This document shows positions 7,529 through 15,584 of a stretch of 29,829 nucleotides of DNA, in pieces (the stretch's first letter is position 1; every line of letters starts with the position of its first letter). The stretch covers positions 1-29,829 of the forward strand of contig DASZBR010000018.1 of the NCBI GenBank assembly GCA_035943935.1. Reading direction: 5' to 3'. Both the position numbers and the translations under genes were made by a program. This DNA comes from DASZBR01 sp035943935. Its GTDB lineage: Bacteria > Pseudomonadota > Gammaproteobacteria > DASZBR01. Under the pieces are notes generated by a model, which saw nothing but the letters and a program-made list of their open reading frames with translations, was not told the origin of the DNA and did no database searches.

Positions 7529-8059
7529 ATGTCCACAAGTTTTGGTTTTGATTCATCAACAAAAAGTGACGGGATGCTTGAAAAGCTTATCCACGTTAAT
7601 CGCAACTCAAAAGTCGTTGAAGGCGGAAAAAAATTCAGCTTTACGGCGTATATTGTTGTCGGTGACGGAAAAGGTCGCGTCGGATTAGGCAGCGGAAAAG
7701 CGTTGGAAGTTTCTGCGGCGATTCAAAAAGCGATGCAAGCCGCACGTAAAAGCCTGGTTAAGATCGAATTAAACGGTTCGACATTGCAACATCGTATTGT
7801 CTCCTGTCATGGTGCATCAAGAGTATTTATGCAGCCTGCATCAAAGGGAACGGGAATTATTGCGGGTGGCGCGATGCGTGCGGTATTTGAAGTTTTAGGT
7901 GTGCATGATGTGTTAGCTAAAACGATGGGTTCTTCAACGCCTATTAACGTTGTTCGTGCAACCATTAAGGGTTTGCAAGATATGCGTTCGCCTCGTTATG
8001 CAGCAGATAAACGTGGTAAGAAAATCTCTGATATATTGCCACCGAAGGAGATTGTGTAA
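7529..8059 (+). CDS. rpsE: 30S ribosomal protein S5
   Basis: S5 of 176 residues (E. coli 167), a fidelity protein at the mRNA entry pore. The double-stranded-RNA-binding domain has VNRNSKVVEGGKKFSFTA and VGDGKGRVGLGSGKA. The C-terminal domain has SRVFMQPASKGTGIIAGGAM and STPINVVRATIKGL. The N- and C-termini are a few residues longer than in E. coli. The stop overlaps the rplO start as TAATG. rpmD (L30) normally lies between them and is absent. Confidence 0.97.
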   Translation: MSTSFGFDSSTKSDGMLEKLIHVNRNSKVVEGGKKFSFTAYIVVGDGKGRVGLGSGKALEVSAAIQKAMQAARKSLVKIELNGSTLQHRIVSCHGASRVFMQPASKGTGIIAGGAMRAVFEVLGVHDVLAKTMGSSTPINVVRATIKGLQDMRSPRYAADKRGKKISDILPPKEIV

Positions 8060-8499
8060 TGATGCGTTTAAATACGATTCAGCCGGCCATAGGCTCGAAA
8101 AAAACAGGAAAACGATTGGGGCGTGGTATCGGTAGCGGCCGAGGTAAAACTTCCGGAAAGGGCCATAAGGGTCAACATGCGCGCGCAGGTGGTTATCACA
8201 AATTAGGTTTTGAAGGCGGTCAGATGCCGATGCAAAGACGCATGCCTAAATTTGGATTTCGCTCAAAAATGTCACAATTCACACAAGAGATTAGATTGTT
8301 TGAGTTGAATGATTTTGAAGGTGAAACCATCAGCCTTGAAACATTACGTAAAGCTAAATTAATTAAAGACAGTATTAAAACCGTTAAAATTATATTAAAC
8401 GGTGAGATCAAAAAGAAATTAACGATCAGTAATGATGTAAAGCTTACCAAGGGTGCCAAGGAAGCCATAATCGCAGTCGGTGGAAAGGTTGAGTCATAA
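8059..8499 (+). CDS. rplO: 50S ribosomal protein L15
   Basis: L15 of 146 residues (E. coli 144), a late 50S assembly protein. The basic N-terminus has GRGIGSGRGKTSGKGHKG and RAGGYHKLGFEGGQMP. Two tandem ATG codons open the frame (8059 and 8062). AAGGAG at 8044-8049 is 9 bases from the first, which I used. The one-base overlap with rpsE replaces the usual rpmD. Confidence 0.97.
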   Translation: MMRLNTIQPAIGSKKTGKRLGRGIGSGRGKTSGKGHKGQHARAGGYHKLGFEGGQMPMQRRMPKFGFRSKMSQFTQEIRLFELNDFEGETISLETLRKAKLIKDSIKTVKIILNGEIKKKLTISNDVKLTKGAKEAIIAVGGKVES

Positions 8500-8502
8500 C
8501 GA

Positions 8503-9840
8503 ATGGCATTAGGTAATATCCAAAAACAGTCAGGGATGTTTTCAGGATTGCACGAGCTGAAGCAGCGTCTTCTTTTTGTATTGCTTGCGCTCATTGTTTA
8601 TCGCATTGGAGCACATATTCCTATTCCAGGATTAGATCCTGTGAAGTTGGCGAACTTTTTTCATAATGAAAAAAATGGAATATTAGGATTATTTAATATG
8701 TTTTCAGGCGGTGCACTTTCTCGCTTGACGATTTTTGCTTTGGGTGTGATGCCGTATATTTCCGCATCGATTATTATGCAATTGTTGGTATCTGTATTGC
8801 CGTCACTGGAAGAATTAAAAAAAGAAGGTGAATCGGGTCGTCGAAAAATTAATGAGTACACGCGGTACGGAACAGTAATTCTCTCATTGTTTCAAGCGTT
8901 GGGCGTTTCGAAATGGTTGATTAGTCAACAAATTGCGCTGAGCAGTGGATTGTCGTTTTACATTATTACGACGACGTCACTCGTGACGGGCACGATGATT
9001 ATTATGTGGCTCGGAGAACAAATTACGGAGCGTGGTGTCGGTAATGGTATTTCCTTGATTATTTTTAGTGGAATTGTTTCAGGATTACCTGCTGCGATAG
9101 CGCGATTCTTAGAACAACTACGTCAGGGTGAAATTCAGTTTTTCGCATTAATTATAGTGACTTTGTTGGTGATAGTCGTGACAGGATTTGTTGTGTTTAT
9201 GGAAAGAGCGCAGCGAAAAATCACGGTGAATTACCCGCAACGTATGCAAGGGCGAAAAATTTATGCGGCACAAAGCAGTCATTTGCCACTGAAAATTAAT
9301 ATGTCAGGAGTGATTCCGCCGATTTTTGCATCAAGTATTATTTTGTTGCCGACGACGTTAGCTACATTTTTTTCGGGAAGCCACTCGATGCAATGGCTGC
9401 AAGATATAGGCTTTGCATTGCAACCTGGCCAGCCGTTGTATGTTTTGTTGTTTGCGGCCGCGATTATCTTTTTTAGTTTTTTCTACACAGCAATAGTATT
9501 TAATCCTCGTGAAACCGCGGATAACTTGAAGAAGTCTGGTGCATTTATCCCGGGTATTCGTCCAGGTGAACAGAGTGCAAAATATATTGATGGCGTCATG
9601 ACTCGGTTGACATTGGTTGGCGCAGGTTATTTGGTTTTAGTGGCGTTGTTGCCGGAATTCATGGTTTTAACGTGGCATGTGCCGTTTTATTTTGGTGGGA
9701 CGTCGTTGCTGATTATTGTTGTTGTCATTATGGACTTTATAGCGCAGGTGCAGGCCCATCTGATGTCTAGGCAATATGAGTCTTTGATGAAGAAATCGAA
9801 CCTGAAAGGGGCTGGTAATCCAGTTAGATTTCTCCGATAA
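8503..9840 (+). CDS. secY: Protein translocase subunit SecY
   Basis: SecY of 445 residues (E. coli 443), the channel of the inner-membrane Sec translocon with SecE and SecG. Ten hydrophobic segments are visible. The first is at about residues 22-42, followed by the plug region IPIPGLDP. The cytosolic loop has ERAQRKITVNYPQRMQGRK, and the segment PRETADNLKKSGAFIPGIRPG with its conserved Arg is typical of SecA- and ribosome-contacting loops. The C-terminus ends YESLMKKSNLKG. It keeps its usual place between rplO and rpmJ. Confidence 0.98.
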   Translation: MALGNIQKQSGMFSGLHELKQRLLFVLLALIVYRIGAHIPIPGLDPVKLANFFHNEKNGILGLFNMFSGGALSRLTIFALGVMPYISASIIMQLLVSVLPSLEELKKEGESGRRKINEYTRYGTVILSLFQALGVSKWLISQQIALSSGLSFYIITTTSLVTGTMIIMWLGEQITERGVGNGISLIIFSGIVSGLPAAIARFLEQLRQGEIQFFALIIVTLLVIVVTGFVVFMERAQRKITVNYPQRMQGRKIYAAQSSHLPLKINMSGVIPPIFASSIILLPTTLATFFSGSHSMQWLQDIGFALQPGQPLYVLLFAAAIIFFSFFYTAIVFNPRETADNLKKSGAFIPGIRPGEQSAKYIDGVMTRLTLVGAGYLVLVALLPEFMVLTWHVPFYFGGTSLLIIVVVIMDFIAQVQAHLMSRQYESLMKKSNLKGAGNPVRFLR

Positions 9841-9887
9841 ATGTTGTATACTGTGAAGTTTTTGAGTATTTGGTGGGGGACGGAGTA

Positions 9888-10001
9888 ATGAAGGTTAGAG
9901 CGTCAGTGGGTAAAATGTGCAGAAACTGTAAGGTAATCAAGCGACGACGCGTGGTGAGAATTATCTGTACAAATGCAAAACATAAACAAAGACAAGGTTA
10001 A
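9888..10001 (+). CDS. rpmJ: 50S ribosomal protein L36 (zinc form)
   Basis: A 37-residue protein that begins MKVRASVGKMCRNC and ends KHKQRQG. L36 stabilises 23S rRNA near the GTPase-associated region. The zinc ligands are Cys11, Cys14, Cys27 and His32, so this is the zinc-binding (C+) type. It is one residue shorter than the 38-residue E. coli protein, between Cys27 and the His. The start has GGAG a few bases upstream, and the place between secY and rpsM is the standard one. Confidence 0.96.
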   Translation: MKVRASVGKMCRNCKVIKRRRVVRIICTNAKHKQRQG

Positions 10002-10021
10002 TAGTTAGGAGAGTCAAAGCG

Positions 10022-10405
10022 ATGACACGTATTGCCGGTGTGAACATTCCAGCAACAAAGCATATCGTTATAGGTCTGCGCGCGATTTATGGTGTAGGGC
10101 CAACTTTAGCACGATTGCTTTGTGAAAAAGCGAACGTGAATGGGGCCACGAAAGGTAAAGATTTAACTGAGGCGCAAGCAGAAGCGATTCGACAAATGAT
10201 TGCTCAGCTTAAATTGGTTGTCGAAGGTGATTTGCGTCGTGAAACGACAATGAATATTAAGCGATTGGTTGATACCGGATCTTACCGTGGTGGTCGTCAT
10301 AAAAAGGGGCTTCCTGTACGTGGGCAACGCACGAGAACAAATGCCCGTACTCGAAAAGGTAGAGCGAAGAAGGTAATCAAGGCGTCAGCACCTGCCAAAG
10401 AATGA
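10022..10405 (+). CDS. rpsM: 30S ribosomal protein S13
   Basis: S13 of 127 residues (E. coli 118), in the 30S head, forming bridges to the 50S subunit and contacting P-site tRNA. It starts TRIAGVNIPATKH, has the helix-two-turns-helix stretch AIYGVGPTLARLL, and ends with the basic GLPVRGQRTRTNARTRKG. The C-terminal tail is about nine residues longer than in E. coli (VIKASAPAKE). It is the first gene of the alpha segment. Confidence 0.97.
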   Translation: MTRIAGVNIPATKHIVIGLRAIYGVGPTLARLLCEKANVNGATKGKDLTEAQAEAIRQMIAQLKLVVEGDLRRETTMNIKRLVDTGSYRGGRHKKGLPVRGQRTRTNARTRKGRAKKVIKASAPAKE

Positions 10406-10445
10406 TTTTTAGGTTTTAATTGTTATTAGGAAATAAAGAGATATT

Positions 10446-10922
10446 ATGTCGAAAGAGAACGTTGATACAGATACAGGCGAAGCTGGTGGAAAAGGCGGAA
10501 AAGGGGCCTCTTCTAAAGCTGGAAAAATGAAAGGCAAAGCAGGCGCGTCTACTCGAAAGAGAAAGGCTCGAAAAGTTCCTCAAGGGATCGCTCATGTGCA
10601 AGCGTCGTATAACAATACGCTGATCACCATGACGGATCTTCAAGGTAATGGCTTGGGTCAAGCAAGTGCCGGAAGTGAAGGCTTCAGTGGTTCTCGTAAG
10701 AGCACACCGTTTGCTGCACAGGTTGCTGCTGAGAAATTAGGTCGAAATGTTAAAGAAGTTTATGGGTTGGTTTCAATTGTGGTTTATATCAAAGGTCCTG
10801 GACCGGGTCGTGAAGCGGTGATTAAAGCATTTTTGGCTGCAGGGCTCAAAATTACTGAAATCCGTGATGCGACAGGTATTCCTCATAATGGTCCACGCGA
10901 TCCCAAAAAGCGTCGTGTTTAG
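10446..10922 (+). CDS. rpsK: 30S ribosomal protein S11 with N-terminal extension
   Basis: S11 forms part of the 30S platform near the mRNA exit. The core from about residue 36 is canonical: PQGIAHVQASYNNTLITMTD, GFSGSRKSTPFAAQVAAEK, IKGPGPGREAVIKAF, and ATGIPHNGPRDPKKRRV at the end. The protein has 158 residues against 129 in E. coli. The surplus is an N-terminal low-complexity stretch (residues about 1-32) rich in Gly, Lys, Ala and Ser. No internal ATG or GTG with a good binding site would give a normal-length protein, so the extension appears to be translated. Confidence 0.95.
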   Translation: MSKENVDTDTGEAGGKGGKGASSKAGKMKGKAGASTRKRKARKVPQGIAHVQASYNNTLITMTDLQGNGLGQASAGSEGFSGSRKSTPFAAQVAAEKLGRNVKEVYGLVSIVVYIKGPGPGREAVIKAFLAAGLKITEIRDATGIPHNGPRDPKKRRV

Positions 10923-10947
10923 AATATACAGGAGAATGTAGTTAGCT

Positions 10948-11559
10948 ATGGCTAGATCAAGTGGTAAAGCATGCAAATATGCCCGACGTGAAGGAACTGA
11001 TTTGTTCCTTAAGTCGAAAGGCTTGAAAACGAAGAAATCAGATAAAAAGCCAGGACAACATGGTGCAAAAACATCGCGGTTGTCAAATTACGGTATTCAA
11101 CTTCGAGAAAAACAAAAGATCAAGCGTATTTACGGAATGACTGAACGCCAGTTTCATAATTACTATGTGAAAGCTGCGCGTAAGAAGGGTGCTACGGGCG
11201 TTACATTGCTTGAGATGTTAGAAGCTAGGCTTGATAACATTGTTTTTCGCGCAGGATTTGCTGCGACGCGTCCTGAAGCAAGACAGCTCGTTAATCACGG
11301 TGCCATTATGGTGGACGGTCGAAAAGTGGATATCCCATCTTTTCAGGTTTCAGCGGGCGCAATAATTTCGCTGAGCGAAAAGGGACGACTCCAAAAGAGA
11401 GTGGATGGTGCTTTAGCAATCTACAATGAAAAGCCAGCGCCGGAATGGATAACTACAAATACCAGTGAAAAAACAGCAACTTTTAAACGGTTACCTCAGC
11501 GTGACGAATTGCCCGCTGAGTATAATGAGAACTTTATCGTTGAGCTTTATTCCAAGTAA
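10948..11559 (+). CDS. rpsD: 30S ribosomal protein S4
   Basis: S4 of 203 residues (E. coli 206), a primary 16S rRNA-binding assembly protein and, in E. coli, translational repressor of the alpha operon. The N-terminus has CKYARREGTDLFLKS. The S4 RNA-binding domain follows LEARLDNIVFRAGFA and RPEARQLVNHGAIMVDGRKV. The C-terminus ends in FIVELYSK. It follows rpsK by 25 bases and precedes rpoA by 12. Confidence 0.97.
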   Translation: MARSSGKACKYARREGTDLFLKSKGLKTKKSDKKPGQHGAKTSRLSNYGIQLREKQKIKRIYGMTERQFHNYYVKAARKKGATGVTLLEMLEARLDNIVFRAGFAATRPEARQLVNHGAIMVDGRKVDIPSFQVSAGAIISLSEKGRLQKRVDGALAIYNEKPAPEWITTNTSEKTATFKRLPQRDELPAEYNENFIVELYSK

Positions 11560-11571
11560 GGGTGATATCGC

Positions 11572-12606
11572 ATGAGTGTTATGAGTCCAGTGAACAAATT
11601 TTTAGTGCCGCGCACTATTGATGTTGAGGCGATTGATAAACATCGCTCGCGTATCACCATTCAACCTTTGGAAAAAGGTTTTGGTGACACATTAGGTAAC
11701 GCTTTTCGTCGTACGCTATTATCATCAATGCCTGGTTGTGCGGTTACACAAGTTTCAATTGATGGCGTTTTGCATGAATTTGGCGCTATAGACGGTGTAC
11801 AAGAAGACGTGGTTGAAATTTTGCTTAATCTTAAAGGTCTTGCGATTAAATTAAATGCAAAAGACGAAGCGACATTGTCATTACACAAAGATGGTCCCGG
11901 CATTGTGCATGCATCTGACATTACTCTTGATCATGATGTGGAAATTGTGAACCCTCAGCACGTTATTGCGCATTTAACCCAGAAGGGAAAATTGTCGATG
12001 ACGATTAAAGTTATGCGCGGCAGAGGTTATCAGCCAGCCAATATTTCTGACACGCATCACAAAGAAGATATTTTATTCGGCCTTGAATCTGAAAAGAAAA
12101 ATGTTATCAATGCGCTTAAATTGGACGCGACATTTACACCGGTCAAAAAAGTTACTTATACGGTTGAAAATGCTCGTGTGGAGCAACGTACTAATCTTGA
12201 TAAGTTAATTATTGATCTTGAAACAAATGGTACGATTGAGCCTGAAGCTGCGATTCGTCGAGCTGCGACAATATTGCAAGAACAATTGTCGTATTTTGTC
12301 GAGCTCAAACACGAACATCAGCAAATTGCGTCTGAATCTAAGCAGGAAATTGATCCATTACTTTTAAGACCTGTGGATGATTTGGAATTAACCGTTCGTT
12401 CGGCTAATTGCTTAAAAGCAGAAAATATTTATTACATCGGTGATTTGGTTCAGCGCACAGAAGCAGAGTTATTAAAAACGCCTAATTTAGGCAAGAAGTC
12501 GCTGAATGAAATTAAAGATGTTTTATCGACTCGCGCACTTTCACTGGGAATGACCATTAAAAATTGGCCTCCCGTGTCGTTTAACCGTGAGAATGAACAA
12601 CATTAA
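11572..12606 (+). CDS. rpoA: DNA-directed RNA polymerase subunit alpha
   Basis: RNA polymerase alpha of 344 residues (E. coli 329). The N-terminal assembly domain spans about 1-245, with GFGDTLGNAFRRTLLSS at 37-52. A linker rich in His, Gln and Glu follows. The C-terminal domain is at about 262-335 and is nearly the same as the enterobacterial one: LELTVRSANCLKAE keeps Arg276 and Asn279, equivalents of the E. coli R265 and N268 that contact UP-element DNA. A second ATG lies three codons in and could be the start. It sits in the standard place between rpsD and rplQ. Confidence 0.98.
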   Translation: MSVMSPVNKFLVPRTIDVEAIDKHRSRITIQPLEKGFGDTLGNAFRRTLLSSMPGCAVTQVSIDGVLHEFGAIDGVQEDVVEILLNLKGLAIKLNAKDEATLSLHKDGPGIVHASDITLDHDVEIVNPQHVIAHLTQKGKLSMTIKVMRGRGYQPANISDTHHKEDILFGLESEKKNVINALKLDATFTPVKKVTYTVENARVEQRTNLDKLIIDLETNGTIEPEAAIRRAATILQEQLSYFVELKHEHQQIASESKQEIDPLLLRPVDDLELTVRSANCLKAENIYYIGDLVQRTEAELLKTPNLGKKSLNEIKDVLSTRALSLGMTIKNWPPVSFNRENEQH

Positions 12607-12625
12607 ATTTTAAAAGGGTTTTGTT

Positions 12626-12976
12626 ATGCGTCATGGTAATACAGGTCGTCAATTAAGTCGTAATTCCAGCCAGCGACGTGCGTTGCTGAGAAGTCTCGTC
12701 ATCTCTTTGGTTGATCATGGTCGCATTACGACGACAGTTGCTAAGGCAAAAGAGTTGCGTGGTGTTGCTGAAAGATTGATTACATTAGCGAAAGTTGATT
12801 CTTTGGCGAGACGTCGTTTGTTAGATTCAAGGCTTCGTAACAAGGCTGCGGTCGCTAAATTATTTAATGAGCTTGGGCCGCAATACAAAGAACGTGCGGG
12901 TGGCTATTTACGTATTTTGAAGTGTGGATTTCGCGCAGGGGACAATGCGCCTCTTGCTCTTGTGGAGTTAGTCTAA
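12626..12976 (+). CDS. rplQ: 50S ribosomal protein L17
   Basis: L17 of 116 residues (E. coli 127, whose extra is a C-terminal tail). It is a 23S-binding protein near the exit tunnel. The sequence MRHGNTGRQLSRNSSQRRA, RSLVISLVDHGRITTT and GYLRILKCGFRAGDNAP is canonical. It is usually the last gene of the alpha operon, but no hairpin plus T-run follows: the next gene starts 12 bases later. Confidence 0.97.
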   Translation: MRHGNTGRQLSRNSSQRRALLRSLVISLVDHGRITTTVAKAKELRGVAERLITLAKVDSLARRRLLDSRLRNKAAVAKLFNELGPQYKERAGGYLRILKCGFRAGDNAPLALVELV

Positions 12977-12988
12977 CTTAGGGATCTA

Positions 12989-14038
12989 ATGCATACCTTA
13001 CTCGTAATCGGTGCGGGTAGAATTGGGACATTAACGGCTGCGCTTTTGAAGCAAGCGAAACACACTGTCATACTTGCTGATGCAAAGCCGTCTTCTTCTG
13101 CTGTCGTTAAGTTTGATATCACGGATGATTCTGCTGTTCGTGCTTTCTTCAAGAAAAACAAAGCCATTAATACTATCATTTCTTGTTTACCCTATTTTTA
13201 TACTCCTCACGCTGCAAAATTAGCTAAGCAATTCAGCTTAAATTATTTTGATCTAACTGAAGATGTGGGTGTCAGTAAAATCATTAAAAAACTTGCTAAA
13301 AATTCGCGTTCTGCATTTGTGCCGCGTTGTGGTTTAGCGCCGGGACTAGTCGGTATTATTGCGCATGATCTCGCTTCTCGTTTTTCCAAAGTGGATTCTA
13401 TTCAATTACGCGTGGGTGGATTGCCGCAATATGCTCACAATGTATTACATTATGCGATTACTTGGTCAGTCGATGGTTTGATTAATGAATATGGTAATAC
13501 CTGTTATGGTATTGATCATCGAAAAGTGATTGCGCTCAAACCGCTGGAAGATAAAGAAGAATTAGAAATAGATGGCATGTTATATGAGGCGTTCAATACT
13601 TCCGGAGGCCTAGGAAATTTAATTGATTTATATGCGCATAAAGTCAATCATTTGCACTATAAAACTATCCGCTATCCGGGCCATTGTGAAAACATGAAGT
13701 TTTTAATGAATGATTTAAAATTAAATGATAATCGTGAATTATTAAAAACCATTTTAGAAAACGCTCTTCCAACAACAAATCAAGATATCGTCATTATTGC
13801 CGTTTCTGTGAGAGGTAAAAGAGATGGCGTTTTGTGTGAGGAGCAATTTGTTAAGAAATACTACCCCCAGAAAATAGGGGCTAAATTGTACTCAGCATTA
13901 CAAGTTTCTACCGCAGCATCACTTTGTGCAGTAGTACATCATGTGCTCAAACACCCCTCTAAATATCATGGATTTATTTTCCAAGAAGAAATTGAGTTGA
14001 GCGCATTAAAAAGAGACTTCTTCGGGAAATATCTATAG
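12989..14038 (+). CDS. Lysine 6-dehydrogenase / saccharopine dehydrogenase-like oxidoreductase
   Basis: A 349-residue NAD(P)-dependent oxidoreductase of the saccharopine dehydrogenase family. The Rossmann motif VIGAGRIG is at residues 6-13. CGLAPGLVG (114-122), FNTSGGLG (202-209) and YKTIRYPGH (224-232) follow the order seen in lysine 6-dehydrogenases and related enzymes. Those enzymes oxidise the epsilon-amino group of lysine to aminoadipate semialdehyde. The neighbouring semialdehyde dehydrogenase and glutaryl-CoA dehydrogenase genes support a lysine-catabolic role. True saccharopine dehydrogenase activity is the main alternative, but no lysine-ketoglutarate reductase is present here. The start has AGGGA 5 bases upstream. 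The gene follows rplQ by 12 bases. Confidence 0.8.
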   Translation: MHTLLVIGAGRIGTLTAALLKQAKHTVILADAKPSSSAVVKFDITDDSAVRAFFKKNKAINTIISCLPYFYTPHAAKLAKQFSLNYFDLTEDVGVSKIIKKLAKNSRSAFVPRCGLAPGLVGIIAHDLASRFSKVDSIQLRVGGLPQYAHNVLHYAITWSVDGLINEYGNTCYGIDHRKVIALKPLEDKEELEIDGMLYEAFNTSGGLGNLIDLYAHKVNHLHYKTIRYPGHCENMKFLMNDLKLNDNRELLKTILENALPTTNQDIVIIAVSVRGKRDGVLCEEQFVKKYYPQKIGAKLYSALQVSTAASLCAVVHHVLKHPSKYHGFIFQEEIELSALKRDFFGKYL

Positions 14039-14060
14039 TTTTGCTTAAAGGGAGAAAAAA

Positions 14061-15584
14061 ATGGAAAAGGATATTCTGAAACAGTGCAAAATCCAGCCGA
14101 TTAATTCAGGGACTTATTCAAACGAGTCGTGGTTAACGTCTGATGAGCCTTTGTCTAATCTGATTTCGATTAATCCGGCCTCAGAGCAGCCCATTGCAGA
14201 AGTCGTGCCTACCAGCGCAACCCAATTTCAAAAAGTGCTTACGCATGCGCAGAAAGCCGCACAGACATGGTCATTGATTCCTGCCCCTAAGCGCGGAGAG
14301 TTAATTCGTAAAATAGGCGTGTTGCTCAGAAAAAATAAAGATTTTTTAGCGGGATTAATTTCTCTCGAGATGGGAAAAATAAAAGCAGAAGCAGAAGGCG
14401 AAGTGCAAGAAATGATCGATATGGCAGATTTCGCCGTAGGTCAATCACGGATGTTATACGGTAAAACGATGCACTCAGAGCGCGTTCAGCACCGTATGTA
14501 TGAACAGTGGCATCCGCTGGGTGTGGTTGCTGTGATTACCGCATTTAATTTTCCTATGGCGGTGTGGGCATGGAATGCTTTTTTAGCTGCTGTGTGCGGC
14601 AATGTCGTTATCTGGAAACCCTCTTCAAAAGTGCCATTATGTGCGATTGCTGTTCAGCATTTGTGTTCTAGAGCGATGAAAAAATTGGGGTATGCGGGTG
14701 TTTTTTCTTTGGTCATTACAGAAGATAAAACCATTTCGGAGCAATTATTAACAAATAAACATATCAATCTGGTTTCGTTTACAGGCTCATCTTTTGTAGG
14801 ACATAAAGTGGCTGAGTCAGTATCTAAGCGCTTTGGGCGATATTTATTAGAATGCAGTGGAAATAATGCCATTATTATAGATAAAACGGCTGATTTAAAA
14901 CTGGCGATACCTGCGGTGGTATTTGGTGCAGTAGGAACATCAGGACAGCGCTGTACAACAACACGCCGGTTAATTGTTCATGACTCCATCATTGATCATG
15001 TTATCGATGCACTAAAACATGCGTATCAACAAATTCAGATTGGTGATCCGTTGGATAAAAAAAATCTCATGGGGCCATTAATTAGCGAAGACGCGGTGAA
15101 TGCATTTACCGCAGCGTTGGCAGAATGTCATAAACAGAGTGCGGAAATTATCACGGGGGGAAGTTTATTGCCGGGTACCGGATATTATGTCGAGCCAACC
15201 ATTATTCGTGCTGAAAATCATTGGCCTATCGTACAAGAGGAAACTTTTGCACCCATATTATATGTGATTAGTTTTAAAGATTTTGAAGACGCTATAAGAC
15301 TTCAAAATACCGTGCCGCAAGGATTATCTTCTGCTTTATTTTCTACGCAAATTAAAAATATCGAACGATTTTTGTCAACACAAGGCAGTGATTGTGGTAT
15401 TGCCAATATTAATATTGGCACATCGGGCGCTGAAATTGGTGGTGCGTTTGGCGGTGAAAAAGAAACCGGGGGCGGGAGAGAAGCGGGTTCAGATGCCTGG
15501 AAAAATTATATGCGTCGACAAACCAATACGATTAATTGGAGCGATAAGCTACCGTTAGCACAAGGAATAAAATTTTATGAATAA
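14061..15584 (+). CDS. Aldehyde dehydrogenase, ALDH7-type (aminoadipate-semialdehyde dehydrogenase)
   Basis: A 507-residue NAD-dependent aldehyde dehydrogenase. The Rossmann part has TAFNFPMAVWAWN with Asn163 and WKPSSK with Lys186. FTGSSFVG (240-247) contacts NAD. Glu264 is the general base in LLECSGNNA, and Cys298 is the nucleophile in GQRCTTTRR. GQRCTTTRR and the conserved GNNAII pattern are typical of ALDH7/antiquitin, which oxidises alpha-aminoadipate semialdehyde. That is the product expected of the upstream enzyme. An oddity is ECSGN where most family members have ELGGN. The last bases overlap gcdH by 8. The role in lysine breakdown is inferred from family and neighbours. Confidence 0.88.
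   Translation: MEKDILKQCKIQPINSGTYSNESWLTSDEPLSNLISINPASEQPIAEVVPTSATQFQKVLTHAQKAAQTWSLIPAPKRGELIRKIGVLLRKNKDFLAGLISLEMGKIKAEAEGEVQEMIDMADFAVGQSRMLYGKTMHSERVQHRMYEQWHPLGVVAVITAFNFPMAVWAWNAFLAAVCGNVVIWKPSSKVPLCAIAVQHLCSRAMKKLGYAGVFSLVITEDKTISEQLLTNKHINLVSFTGSSFVGHKVAESVSKRFGRYLLECSGNNAIIIDKTADLKLAIPAVVFGAVGTSGQRCTTTRRLIVHDSIIDHVIDALKHAYQQIQIGDPLDKKNLMGPLISEDAVNAFTAALAECHKQSAEIITGGSLLPGTGYYVEPTIIRAENHWPIVQEETFAPILYVISFKDFEDAIRLQNTVPQGLSSALFSTQIKNIERFLSTQGSDCGIANINIGTSGAEIGGAFGGEKETGGGREAGSDAWKNYMRRQTNTINWSDKLPLAQGIKFYE

Noticed and set aside
1..12976. A hidden rpsQ, rpmC or rpmD overlapping another ribosomal gene in a different frame
   Set aside because: None of the alternative-frame reading stretches in the cluster shows motifs of S17, L29 or L30.
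12976..12989. Terminator or promoter between rplQ and the catabolic genes
   Set aside because: The 12-base gap has no dyad, no T-run and no room for promoter boxes.
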